Shown here one piece after another: positions 1-7,981 of a stretch of 64,000 nt of DNA. Within the stretch, counting starts at the first letter, position 1. Every line of letters starts with the position of its first letter. The DNA is from JARRPM01 sp963792815. Its GTDB lineage: Bacteria; Pseudomonadota; Gammaproteobacteria; Pseudomonadales; Halieaceae. Under the pieces are notes generated by a model. The model did no database searches and was not told where the DNA came from. It saw only the letters and a program-made list of their open reading frames with translations. Both the position numbers and the translations under genes were made by a program. The DNA lies in contig CAWBXR010000003.1 of NCBI GenBank assembly GCA_963792815.1, positions 248,001 through 312,000 on the forward strand. The letters run 5' to 3'.

Positions 1-621
1 GCGCTGGCATGGGCGGCATCCAGCGCGGCGGATTCAACCGCCGCCCGCTGTGACATCTATCCTGCGGGGGAGGATCGCGCCAAAAAAATGATCCACTGCA
101 GGTTTTCCCAACGCCAGGGCTACATCACTATCACCCGTGAGGACGGCGTCACCCATGACCTGTCGCCGGTGGATGACGGCCCGGGCAATTTCCGTGACCA
201 GGACGGTCGCGATGTCTACCGCGAAAGCGGGCTCGGCAACCAGGGACAGATCTTCCGATTCCCTGACCAGAGTGTCTTCGTCTACTGGAGCACAGCCGCA
301 CTCGAGCCACAGGATGATGACAACCCGACCGCACCTTTCTCGACAAAAGACTACAACGCCACGGCACTGCTGCGCTGTCGCGGGGTGGCAGACACCGACT
401 TCGGCAGCTGCCCTGCCGGCGTTCTGCGCATGGAAGAGGGCCAGGCCTCGGTCGTGGTGCAGAGTCGGGAGGGGGAGCAATTCACCATCAATTTCATGAC
501 GGACTACATCAACGCCACCAACCGCGAAGCGAAGGGCAGCCTGGAAGGGGATACCTGGACGGTCACGATTGACGGCAAGGATGTGTACGAAGTGCCGCTG
601 GCGTTCATCCAAGGTGGTTGA
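1..621 (+). CDS. secreted cysteine-containing protein, 5' truncated by the window edge
   Basis: The reading frame is open from the first base, so the start codon and any signal peptide lie outside the window; an internal ATG at 88 is probably not the start. The visible part opens with an Ala-rich stretch resembling the end of a signal peptide, followed by C-D-I-Y-P-A-G and C-R-F-S-Q-R-Q-G-Y. The same Cys...Cys-x-F-S-Q-R-Q-G-Y pattern and a following D/N-L-S-P motif occur in the protein at 2569-3150, so the two are paralogues. Further cysteines (LRC, GSCPAG) suggest disulfides in the periplasm. The META-domain gene starts 5 bases after the stop, probably the same transcript. Function is not recognised. 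Confidence 0.75.
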   Translation, partial: ALAWAASSAADSTAARCDIYPAGEDRAKKMIHCRFSQRQGYITITREDGVTHDLSPVDDGPGNFRDQDGRDVYRESGLGNQGQIFRFPDQSVFVYWSTAALEPQDDDNPTAPFSTKDYNATALLRCRGVADTDFGSCPAGVLRMEEGQASVVVQSREGEQFTINFMTDYINATNREAKGSLEGDTWTVTIDGKDVYEVPLAFIQGG

Positions 622-625
622 GTGG

Positions 626-1582
626 ATGTCCGTTCAGTGCCTTGCGCGCCTGCTCGTCCCGGGAACGTTGGCGGCATGCCTGGCCGCAGCGCCTGCCGGC
701 GCGAGTGAGCTGGCGGGAACGTCCTGGCGGCTGCTGAACATCACATCCATGGACGACCGGGTCTATGTGCCCGATTCGCCCTCAAAATACACGCTCGAGT
801 TTAAACCTGACGGGGCTGCGGAAATCGTCGCGGACTGCAATCGCGGCGCGGGTACCTGGACGTCGGAAAGCGCCAGTCGGTTGCAGTTCGGCCCGGTCGC
901 ATCGACCCGGGCACTGTGCCCGCCGGAATCGTTGTCCGAGCGTTACCTGGCCCAGTTCGAATGGGTGCGCAGCTACGTCCTGGGGGGCGGGCACCTGTTT
1001 CTGGCGACCATGGCGGACGGCTCGATCATTGAGTTTGAGCCGTCTGGTGGCACACCGCTGGCGGCGATGGTGCTGGGCGAAGAAGTCCACACCACCGATC
1101 CCGCCCAGATGCAGGAGGCGATTCTTACCCGGCTGTTCAACCAGTACGCGGCGCAGCACGGCATCGAGGCAACGAACGCCGAGATATCGAACTTGATTGG
1201 GGAATTGCAGCGCGGCATGCAGGAGGACGGACTTACCGTGGAGGCTGATCTCACACCCGACGAGGCAACCCAGGTTGAGACAATGCGCCGGGATATGGCC
1301 CGGTCCATGATCCGGCAATGGAAGATCAACCGCCGGCTTTACGGCGAGTACGGAGGCCGGGCTATCTACCAGCAGCTCGGCCCCGAACCGCTGGACGCCT
1401 ATCGCCGTTTTCTCGAGGATCGGCAACGGGCCGGCGACTTTGCAATTGTCGTGAAATCCTTCGAGGCAGCGTTCTGGCGCTATTTTACCGACGATACCCG
1501 GCATACTTTCTTCGAACCGGGCACTGAGGCCAGCGCTTTCGAAGTGCCGCCCTGGGAGCGCCAGTCACCGCTGGCGCGCTGA
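626..1582 (+). CDS. META (HslJ-like) domain secreted protein
   Basis: About 318 aa. The ATG at 626, five bases after the upstream stop, is preferred because it directly precedes a signal peptide (hydrophobic to about residue 25, ending A-G-A-S). Residues ~27-130 resemble a META/HslJ domain: it opens E-L-A-G-T-S-W-R-L, continues with a beta-rich segment containing D-C-N-R-G-A-G-T-W, and ends in an L-F-L-A-T-M-A-D-G-type strand. The remaining ~190 residues are mostly helical and charged (T-P-D-E-A-T-Q-V-E-T-M-R-R), with no family I recognise. META proteins are envelope proteins associated with stress or antibiotic tolerance. The exact role here is unknown. Confidence 0.75.
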   Translation: MSVQCLARLLVPGTLAACLAAAPAGASELAGTSWRLLNITSMDDRVYVPDSPSKYTLEFKPDGAAEIVADCNRGAGTWTSESASRLQFGPVASTRALCPPESLSERYLAQFEWVRSYVLGGGHLFLATMADGSIIEFEPSGGTPLAAMVLGEEVHTTDPAQMQEAILTRLFNQYAAQHGIEATNAEISNLIGELQRGMQEDGLTVEADLTPDEATQVETMRRDMARSMIRQWKINRRLYGEYGGRAIYQQLGPEPLDAYRRFLEDRQRAGDFAIVVKSFEAAFWRYFTDDTRHTFFEPGTEASAFEVPPWERQSPLAR

Positions 1583-1663
1583 TATTGCCAGATGTCCGGG
1601 CCAGCGCGGCTGCTAACTTCGGCCGGTGCGGCTGGTACGTCATGACCACCTGAGACTTACGAT

Positions 1664-2491
1664 ATGAGAAGATGCCTGGCTGGCAGTCTGCTGCTTGTGT
1701 GCGCGATCAGGTTGGGCGCGCTGCCGCCTCCACCCGACCAGGTCACAGCCCACTGCGACGCTCCTGGCTACGCCAGCGACACGCTCGTCTGTGACGACCC
1801 TGAACTTCGGAAATTGGACCAGTTGCTCCTGCGGGAGATCAACCGGAAGCCTAAGCAGCTACCGGGTTCCACCGACGTTGAGCCCGATAAGGACTGGTTT
1901 CGCCGCAGCCGGCTTTGCGCTTTTGAATCCGACCACCGCAACTGCCTGCTGGCAGCTTACTGTCTGCGACTTGCGCTGCTCAGCCCCCCGGACCAGGCGA
2001 ATCCCCGGGTATGCCAGCCGATCAATCCCTATATTGCCGCGGCCACCATCACCCGACACGGATTTACCCTGGCGGGAACGGCACTCGACAATCTGCTCAA
2101 CCGGGAAATGCATGTATGGGGATATGTCGACTATCAAAACCTGTATGGCAATGATGATGCCAGGCTCATTCTTGGAGACTGGTGGTCGGGTTACGGCCCG
2201 GACGATCACAGCTGGCGGTTTAATCTCAAGGCGGAAAGTCATGACGAAGCGGGACAGTCATTCGCGGTATCCGTCCCAAATGACTTGCTGCGTGACGATG
2301 TGCTTCGAGTGCTGGTGAGGAATGCAAGGGAGGGTTGGCCAACCAAAGTGTACCTGTTGGGCATTCTTTCCACCTTCGAAGCGCCGACAAATGCCGTGCG
2401 GCTACGAGGACTGAGGATGGATCTTCGGTCGTCCCGAGACATCCGGATCGGCGAATCGGCGTTCGCTCAGGGAGTGATGTCGGGCCGATGA
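1664..2491 (+). CDS. secreted protein with LprI-like N-terminal domain
   Basis: 275 aa. The signal peptide covers about residues 1-20. Residues ~30-110 show the cysteine/tryptophan spacing of the lysozyme-inhibitor LprI-like domain: C-D-A-P, V-C-D-D-P-E-L-R-K-L-D, then W-F-R-R-S-R-L-C-A-F, C-L-L-A-A-Y-C-L-R-L. The C-terminal ~150 residues are not recognised; they contain W-G-Y-V-D-Y and D-W-W-S-G-Y and look beta-rich. LprI-like domains are periplasmic and in some proteins inhibit lysozyme, but activity here is inference. It follows the META gene by 81 bp on the same strand and ends facing the gene at 2569-3150. Confidence 0.65.
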   Translation: MRRCLAGSLLLVCAIRLGALPPPPDQVTAHCDAPGYASDTLVCDDPELRKLDQLLLREINRKPKQLPGSTDVEPDKDWFRRSRLCAFESDHRNCLLAAYCLRLALLSPPDQANPRVCQPINPYIAAATITRHGFTLAGTALDNLLNREMHVWGYVDYQNLYGNDDARLILGDWWSGYGPDDHSWRFNLKAESHDEAGQSFAVSVPNDLLRDDVLRVLVRNAREGWPTKVYLLGILSTFEAPTNAVRLRGLRMDLRSSRDIRIGESAFAQGVMSGR

Positions 2492-2499
2492 TAAGGAAT

Positions 2500-2525
2500 C
2501 CATCCTGCCGCCAGGGACAGGATGG
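2500..2525. terminator. stem-loop between convergent genes
   Basis: A perfect 8-bp stem (CCATCCTG / CAGGATGG) with a 10-base loop lies 8 bases after the stop at 2491 and between two convergent genes. There is no T-run, so it may be a weak terminator or a 3'-end stabilising hairpin rather than a classical intrinsic terminator. Confidence 0.35.
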
Positions 2526-2568
2526 TAATCGCCGGCCGAGCTGAACCCGACCGGGCTATCAACCAAGC

Positions 2569-3150
2569 TTATGGCGTATGCTTATCAACACCCACTAACT
2601 TTCCCTCAGCTGAAAAGGTGCAGATAAAAAGCTGCGGATTAGGGTCGTGCTCGTACTGGCCCCATACCGAATACATGCCATGGTCTTTTACCGCATTCTG
2701 GGTGGTGATGCGGTTCGGCTTCTGGTTGAACTTGGCAGAGGCTTCACCGGCACAGTATTTCGGCATATCCTTCACAGCCACTTTGTCACCCGATTGTGCG
2801 GGCGCGGCAGCAGCAGCCTGATGGAAAGTAACCACAATTTTCTTTTCGTCCCATTTGTAGACCTGCTTATCGCCATTGGCCTTCTCACGAACGACCTTGT
2901 GATCTTCCTGGTCCTTGAAGTGGTCTGGCTTGTTGCCAGGGCTGAGATTGAAAGTCTTGCCATTGGTCAGTCCGATATCGACGTACCCCTGGCGCTGTGA
3001 AAAAGTACAGGGACCGGACCGGTCCTTTTTCTTGTCCCCGTGGCTGTAAAATTCGCAGGTCGCATCCGTTGAGTCGGCCAGGGCCACCTGGGTGAAAGCG
3101 CAGCTGCCCGCCACGGCGAGAGACGCCACTATACCAATAAATGTCTTCAT
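2569..3150 (-). CDS. secreted cysteine-containing protein, paralogue of the gene at 1-621
   Basis: 193 aa. The ATG at 3150 is chosen over an in-frame GTG at 3162 because GAGGAAAAG precedes it at good spacing. A signal peptide ends near A-L-A-D (about residue 26). The mature protein begins with C-E-F-Y-S-H-G and C-T-F-S-Q-R-Q-G-Y, matching the gene at the left edge. An Ala-rich linker near residues 110-118 is followed by a second domain with two cysteines (K-Y-C-A-G-E and F-I-C-T-F). Likely periplasmic or secreted. No family is recognised. Transcribed alone, convergent with the LprI-like gene. Confidence 0.75.
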   Translation of the reverse strand: MKTFIGIVASLAVAGSCAFTQVALADSTDATCEFYSHGDKKKDRSGPCTFSQRQGYVDIGLTNGKTFNLSPGNKPDHFKDQEDHKVVREKANGDKQVYKWDEKKIVVTFHQAAAAAPAQSGDKVAVKDMPKYCAGEASAKFNQKPNRITTQNAVKDHGMYSVWGQYEHDPNPQLFICTFSAEGKLVGVDKHTP

Positions 3151-3306
3151 ACTTTTCCTCACATATACTGTTCAATTAGAGTCGCACCAGCTACCCGGAC
3201 AGATCCATTTGCCGAATAAAAAGTCGGGAAAGTATTAATCAGGACTCCGGTGCAGGCAAGCAGAAGATTCGGGCGCGAGCAGCCCTGGACATTATCGCTT
3301 CCGGGG

Positions 3307-3558
3307 TCAGGCCTTTTTGATAAGACCGACTATAAACAGCAGTATTATCGCGCCCACCGTTGCCGTTATGATCGCGCCGATTAACCCTCCCGCAGAGATA
3401 CCCAGCAGGCCAAAGACGTAGCCACCGATAACCGCCCCGACGACGCCAACCACAATATTGCCCAGCAGTCCGAATCCGCCACCTTTCATGATGGTGCTGC
3501 CAAGCCAGCCCGCAACGGCCCCAATGACCAGAAAAATTACAAGTCCGGTGATGTCCAT
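3307..3558 (-). CDS. GlsB/YeaQ/YmgE family stress-response membrane protein
   Basis: 83 aa, the usual size for this family. The ATG at 3558 follows AAAGGAGCGACT, a good ribosome site, and begins M-D-I-T-G-L-V-I-F. Three hydrophobic segments carry the glycine patterns of the transglycosylase-associated protein family: G-A-V-A-G-W-L-G near residue 15, G-N-I-V-V-G-V-V-G-A near 35, and a C-terminal G-L-I-K-K end. It is an inner-membrane protein; relatives are often induced by envelope or general stress. Stands alone on the minus strand. The family call is firm and the role is from family knowledge. Confidence 0.9.
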   Translation of the reverse strand: MDITGLVIFLVIGAVAGWLGSTIMKGGGFGLLGNIVVGVVGAVIGGYVFGLLGISAGGLIGAIITATVGAIILLFIVGLIKKA

Positions 3559-3754
3559 AGTCGCTCCTTTGCTCGTAACAGGTGAACCTACGCCGTCAAG
3601 CATAGATCACCCTGGCGGTATTTGCCCGGTCGAACTAGCGCGGACGAACCGGCAGGAACCAAGTTGAGTACAGATATAAATACCAATTGGACTGAATTTT
3701 TGGATTAACCTGTTCCCCATCTTCTTTGACCGATAAGCAGCCACTGCAATCGAC

Positions 3755-4147
3755 TCACGGACAGGTTCGCTGCCCGGTTTCTTTCAACCGCAGGTCGCGC
3801 AATTCTTTCAGGCTATCGCGTATCGAATTCTCAGTGTTTTCGCGGCTTTGCGGATCCTGATCGTGCTGGGCGTGGTAGGACTTAAGCGCTGCCGCCGCTT
3901 CCTGTTCCCGGCCCGCATCCTGCAAGACAACAATTTTCTCCAGTTCTGCAATGTAGGCGCTTAGACCACCCGCTTGCTGTGCCCGGTCCAGGATAGCCAG
4001 CGCCTTGTCAGGCTGGCAGTCGACCGCGTACTGACTCGCCTCCCTGATCGCCGCAGTGTCGCCTATCGTGCCGCAGGCGAAAAGCGCAAGTAAGATGGCC
4101 ATGAACGCAGCCGTGTTTCTGAATGGTATGCGTGGTGAACCGCCCAT
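3755..4147 (-). CDS. probable lipoprotein, hypothetical
   Basis: 130 aa as given; the start may be the internal Met at residue 16. Residues ~16-27 are hydrophobic and end L-F-A-C-G-T, which fits a lipobox. The rest is helical and charged: Ala/Leu patterns around A-L-A-I-L-D-R-A-Q-Q-A-G-G-L-S-A-Y look like one TPR-type helix pair, followed by an E/K-rich C-terminus. No family is assigned. Diverges from the small lipoprotein gene at 4312. Confidence 0.55.
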   Translation of the reverse strand: MGGSPRIPFRNTAAFMAILLALFACGTIGDTAAIREASQYAVDCQPDKALAILDRAQQAGGLSAYIAELEKIVVLQDAGREQEAAAALKSYHAQHDQDPQSRENTENSIRDSLKELRDLRLKETGQRTCP

Positions 4148-4311
4148 ATTGTGCTTCTCCCGATTACAAAATGTGTACCGCTACCTTGACCTGATGAAAC
4201 GGCGTTATCAGTTTCTGTATCCGACAAATCGAATTTGTACTATTCTTGCACGATCAGAAAACAGCAGTAACGAACCCGCGGCCGAGACAACCATATTAGA
4301 GGAAAACGAAA

Positions 4312-4491
4312 ATGGCAAACAAGATAGCCCTGTTGGCAATTGCCACCACACTGACCATCGCCATAACCGGCTGCGCAAAGGAAGAAGGCCCAATGGAGAA
4401 GATGGGCAAGAGCCTGGACGATGCGGCACAGTCAGTTGAAGAATCTGCCGAAGAGGCCGCTGATAGCGTCAAGGAAGCAGTAAACGAATAG
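4312..4491 (+). CDS. small lipoprotein, 59 aa
   Basis: A short gene with ATG at 4312 preceded by AGAGGAAAACGA. The signal sequence M-A-N-K-I-A-L-L-A-I-A ends in I-T-G-C-A-K, a good lipobox with Cys near residue 21. The mature peptide is about 38 residues, acidic and Ala-rich, with heptad-like S-L-D-D-A-A-Q-S-V-E-E-S-A-E-E-A pattern, i.e. an amphipathic helix. It resembles entericidin-like or other small helical lipoproteins. The ribosome site, lipobox and helix periodicity together make it credible. Confidence 0.7.
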   Translation: MANKIALLAIATTLTIAITGCAKEEGPMEKMGKSLDDAAQSVEESAEEAADSVKEAVNE

Positions 4492-4664
4492 TTCCTGCTG
4501 CACGCGAAATATACTGGGAACCTAGCAAGTAAACCTGCGCCATGGGCCAATGGCCACATGGCTTGGCCGGTGTTCGAGTCATGCCTTATTACCCTGTGCA
4601 TGGCTAATTGCTAATTAGCTTATAGATTCAGTTACTTAGCCGAAGCAGTTTGGTTCGGCCCGGG

Positions 4665-4730
4665 TTCGGTTTCGGTTTCGGTTTCGGTTTCGGTTTCGGT
4701 TTCGGTTTCGGTTTCGGTTTCGGTTTCGGT
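4665..4730. repeat. TTCGGT microsatellite, 11 units
   Basis: Eleven exact copies of the hexamer TTCGGT, bordered by GCCCGGG and TACAAT. It lies about 64 bp downstream of the 3' end of the IS transposase gene (4794-5828, minus). Hexamer length preserves frame, but no open gene crosses it. Copy number is probably unstable. Confidence 0.95.
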
Positions 4731-4793
4731 TACAATACCTGTCCCTTCTGAAAAACAGATCGTCTACTCGATCGCCGGCATTATAAATATGAT

Positions 4794-5828
4794 TTACGCC
4801 GCAATTCGCGTGTACCGATGATGAAGCCCGCCAACGCGAGGCAGAGCCACGATATTTCCGGACGCCGCCGGTTCAACTGCGCGAGGTTCTGGCGGATTTT
4901 TGTCCAATGACAGGTGGGTCCGAGAAATATGGTAGTAATTAAAGTAATCGCGAAGAATTCGCTTCAGATGACGCTCGTTTAGGACAATGACATGATCCAG
5001 ACATTCTCGACGGATTGATCCGATTACGCGTTCGACGTAGGCGTTCTGCCAGGGTGAGCGAGGTGCCGTGATAACCTCCTCGATTTCCAGTGCTCTGATC
5101 CGCCGTTTCACCTTCTCGCCATAAATTGCATCGCGATCATGCAAAAGATATCTCGGGGCAGAATCAAAAGGAAATGCCTCAAAAAGCTGTTGTGCAGTCC
5201 AATCGGCTGTCGGGTGTTCGGTGGCGTTGAAGTATACGACTTTCCGACGGTCATGGCTGAGCACGATGAATACATAGAGCACTCGAAATCTGGCTGTGGG
5301 GACGGTGAAGAAGTCCATCGCCGCCAGGCAATCTGCGTGGTTGTAGAGAAATGTTCTCCAAGTCTGTGACGGCGGCTTCTTTGACTTCAGCATGTATTTC
5401 GAGATAGTTGCCTGGGATACCTCAATCCCCAGCTTGAGCAGCTCTCCGTGGATTCGGGGTGCACCCCAGCCGATATTGGATGCCTGCATGTCTCGAATCA
5501 GTTTGCGTAGAGATGTATCTATAGCGGGTCTTCCCGGCTTGGGGCCTCGGCTTTTCCAGCGCCAGTAAAGCCGGAAGCCCTTGCGATGCCAGCGTACGAC
5601 GGTATCCGGATGCAGGATGTGTAGCAAACTGCGCCAGCCATCAACATAGCGAGAAAACAATATCCAGAACACCTTGTCTGCGGGCGTGGCCCGGGGCCGC
5701 CTTACCGACTGCCGGAGCATAGCTACCTGTTGCCTTAGTGCCAGGTTCTCGAGAGCAAGTTGACGCTGTGACTTGAATAATGCGCCGAGGAATATGGATG
5801 CGAGTTGAAGAATGGACATGACTGTCAT
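4794..5828 (-). mobile_element. IS transposase, DDE integrase-core family, intact
   Basis: 344 aa with no interruption. The N-terminal helical region contains L-A-L-E-N-L-A-L-R-Q-Q-V-A-M-L and the H-P-D-T-V-V-R-W-H-R-K-G-F-R motif. An HTH-like stretch N-I-G-W-G-A-P-R-I-H-G-E-L follows, then an rve-type catalytic core with Asp in M-D-F-F-T-V-P, Asp in L-H-D-R-D-A-I-Y-G and Glu in Y-V-E-R-V-I-G-S-I-R-R-E. This is the IS3/IS481-like class of integrase-core transposases. A decayed relative is at 59675-60707 and a 5' fragment of another at 5912-6022. I did not find convincing terminal inverted repeats. Confidence 0.85.
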
Positions 5829-5889
5829 CCTTCATGGATTGCGAAAAATAGTCAACAGAATCAACGCGATCGAATTTTCAGGAGGGACA

Positions 5890-5926
5890 GGTCATTCGCG
5901 GAGCCTGAAACCTACCCCATTGCCAG
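5890..5926 (-). repeat. 5'-half copy of the dispersed ~105-bp repeat (copy J)
   Basis: Read on the minus strand this gives GGGGTAGGTTTCAGGCTCCG followed by CGAATGACC, matching the left half of the repeats at 11341, 14479 and 20491. It is fused to the transposase remnant at 5912-6022 and supplies that remnant's stop codon. Confidence 0.65.
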
Positions 5927-6022
5927 TTGCTGGCTCAAAGCAAGCATCTCGAGATGGAGCGAGATCCGGCTCCGCAGGAGATCGACCAGGGTGGTGAACA
6001 GAGGAACAAGTATCGTATTCAT
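5912..6022 (-). pseudogene. 5' fragment of a DDE IS transposase
   Basis: A 36-codon frame beginning M-N-T-I-L-V-P-L-F-T-T-L-V-D-L-L-R-S-R and continuing S-L-H-L-E-M-L-A. It closely matches the N-terminus of the transposase pseudogene at 59675-60707 (M-K-T-V-L-M-P-L-L-K-T-L-I-D-V-L-R-S-R). It runs straight into the dispersed repeat at 5890-5926, so the rest of the gene is gone. Confidence 0.75.
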
Positions 6023-6111
6023 GCCGGCAAAGCTCCTTGGGCGCCGACGGAAAAATCAAAAAAATCAATGAGTACAGCATTTTTGGTAGGGACAACTGCA
6101 ACAGAGGTCGC

Positions 6112-6675
6112 TCAGTACTCGGTCCGAATGAAGATCCACAGAGTGAAGTGAACGCCTTCTTGGCTAAGCTCCCGTTGCTCGGCCACCTGGAATCCAACAC
6201 GTTCCGCAACGTCAACTAGCTGATGGCGCGCCTTGGTCGCACCCGGCACGGCCCGATCCTTGACGACCACCAGCGCTCCTCCGGGCGCAAGGACCCGCCG
6301 AACCTCACTCAATCCCTGTCGAAGGTCTTGCCAATGATCGATCGAGTCGAACGCAAACACGAAGTTCGTCGACGCATCTTCCACCGGGACGTTCTCCGCT
6401 GACCCAAGGCGGAACTCGATTCGCGCTGAGGCGGGATCTCCCGTGGTCCTTTGTCGGGCGATCTCAATCATTCGTGGAACAGGATCGATGCCAATGAGGC
6501 TGCCAACGGTAACGCTTGAGGCAGCATGCCGAAGTGCAGCACCAGTGCCGCAGCCAATATCCACGACAGTGGCTTCGGAAGGGAGATTCAGCTCGTCAAC
6601 GGCGAGCCTATTGGTTGGGTACTCTCCATAGTTCTCGGCGTACCACTCGGCAGTGTGGGAATCCCATTCGGTCAT
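6112..6675 (-). CDS. class I SAM-dependent methyltransferase
   Basis: 187 aa. Motif I is V-V-D-I-G-C-G-T-G-A-A (residues ~37-47). An acidic residue ends strand 2 (G-I-D-P-V-P-R-M), motif II-like F-A-F-D-S-I-D-H-W lies near residue 110, and V-R-R-V-L-A-P-G-G-A-L near 128 is the typical Methyltransf_11 post-motif III signature. A small soluble enzyme; the substrate cannot be read from sequence. It is isolated among mobile remnants, so acquisition by transfer is possible. Confidence 0.85.
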   Translation of the reverse strand: MTEWDSHTAEWYAENYGEYPTNRLAVDELNLPSEATVVDIGCGTGAALRHAASSVTVGSLIGIDPVPRMIEIARQRTTGDPASARIEFRLGSAENVPVEDASTNFVFAFDSIDHWQDLRQGLSEVRRVLAPGGALVVVKDRAVPGATKARHQLVDVAERVGFQVAEQRELSQEGVHFTLWIFIRTEY

Positions 6676-6807
6676 GAGTTTGGCTTCCGGGGTGGCGGCC
6701 TAACCGCTAAATAGACGGAAATAGTTTCGTTGAAAAACCGGATTCAGGGTCTTCACGAGCGCCTCCTATGATTAAAAAGCGGCAGTAGAGCCCAGTGTAG
6801 CCCAAAC

Positions 6808-6908
6808 GACCGTCAGGGCCGATCCCTGATCTTGTCCACTCTGCCCCCGAAAGGAGTCATCCAGGTCGTGCTGGAGCCGCTCTCATCTTGTCCGAAAGGT
6901 GCCACTTT
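6808..6908 (-). repeat. dispersed ~105-bp repeat, inverted copy (G)
   Basis: Its reverse complement matches 17909-18012 over most of its length: CACCTTTC, GACAAGATGAGAGCGGCTCC, GGATGACTCCTTTCGGG, then the GGCCCTGACGG end. It lies between the methyltransferase gene and the terminator of the PEP-CTERM gene. Confidence 0.75.
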
Positions 6909-6937
6909 GCGGCATTGCTCCGGACATCGCAGGCAAT

Positions 6938-6962
6938 AAAAAACCCGCCAGTGCGGGTTTTT
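6938..6962 (-). terminator. intrinsic terminator of the PEP-CTERM gene
   Basis: AAAAACCCGC and GCGGGTTTTT form a 10-bp stem around a short loop with flanking A and T runs, so it could work in both directions. It begins about 20 bp beyond the stop codon at 6983. Confidence 0.85.
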
Positions 6963-6982
6963 AACTCAAAACAGACTTCACA

Positions 6983-7612
6983 TCAGGCTTTGCGACTACT
7001 CACTATGCGCAAACCCGCAAGCCCGGCGCCGAGAAGCAGCAGCGTGCCGGGAACGGGAACGGGCGTTTCAGGCTCCCTGCCAAGGGCGACGACAGAAGAC
7101 GACCAGCTACCTGACTGCGTTCCGTCCTGACAGGCTCCGCCTGATTCAATACAGGCGCCATTGGCAGTCCAGTTGCCAGAGAACGCAGTATTGTCGAAAC
7201 CCGCACCGGAAACGATTCCAGAAATGGAATACAGAATTGAATCGTTACACAGCCCGCCGGTACAACTCAGGGACGACGACGAGGTTTCCATGATCGACGA
7301 AGCGGTAAACGAGAACCCAGTGTCAGTGGTGAACATGACGAACGGTAGGGCTGCTAATGAAATGTCACTGGCCAGTGCGGAGGCAGTGCCGACAAAGTCT
7401 CCTGTAGCCGACCCGGGTGAGTAACTATTCACCGCATTATTAATGTCAAAAACATCAGTGCCGCAGTCGATGATACAGGTGAGGTTGGCAGGTGTCGGCA
7501 CCAAGTCGAAACCGTCAGCGAACGAAACGCTCCCAGTAATAAAAACCGCGTGTGCCGGCCCGTTGAATAGGGCGCACAATATTGCAGCGGCTGATAGGAT
7601 TTTGATTTTCAT
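6983..7612 (-). CDS. PEP-CTERM sorting-domain secreted protein
   Basis: 209 aa. The ATG at 7612 is preceded by AGAGGTGTAAATACA and opens a clear signal peptide (M-K-I-K-I-L-S-A-A-A ... A-H-A). The mature part is Ser/Thr/Gly-rich with four cysteines in pairs. The C-terminus has P-V-P-G-T-L-L-L-L-G-A-G-L-A-G-L followed by R-I-V-S-S-R-K-A, a PEP-CTERM tripartite tail (VPxP-like motif, TM helix, basic end). Such proteins are handled by exosortase in EPS-producing Gram-negatives, so an exosortase gene is expected elsewhere. Function of the mature domain is unknown. Confidence 0.85.
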   Translation of the reverse strand: MKIKILSAAAILCALFNGPAHAVFITGSVSFADGFDLVPTPANLTCIIDCGTDVFDINNAVNSYSPGSATGDFVGTASALASDISLAALPFVMFTTDTGFSFTASSIMETSSSSLSCTGGLCNDSILYSISGIVSGAGFDNTAFSGNWTANGACIESGGACQDGTQSGSWSSSVVALGREPETPVPVPGTLLLLGAGLAGLRIVSSRKA

Positions 7613-7981
7613 TGTATTTACACCTCTGTTGATTTTTTTCTCGTGAACAACCAGCGCACTGAGACTGGAGGAAATGAGTGGCACACACACGTTGTTTACC
7701 AAACCTCATGCCAAACACATAATTATCATTTTTAATCAATCACATGAATGTCACTATTCTTATTTATTTGCGATGTTCATCGCAGGGAGTGTTAAAAATA
7801 CTGACACCTATAACCTTTAGAAATATAGGGCCATTAGCAGAGAGGCGAATGTCTCAAATGCGTCGTTAGCCGCCATAAGGCAGACAGAAGCCTGATGTCT
7901 CTTATACTCCCGAAAGCCGCCATTCATTCGAGGGGATTTAGTGAGGGGGCGAACACCACTCCTGAGTCGCCCCGGTTTAGC
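7613..7981. other. intergenic, no gene seen
   Basis: AT-richer than its surroundings, especially 7690-7830. It holds the upstream region of the PEP-CTERM gene and the 3' flank of the recombinase. No convincing ORF, RNA or repeat was found. Confidence 0.5.

Noticed and set aside
4665..4730. TTCGGT tandem array considered as CRISPR or telomere-like
   Set aside because: There are no spacers and the unit is only six bases; no chromosome end is near. No CRISPR array was seen anywhere in the window.
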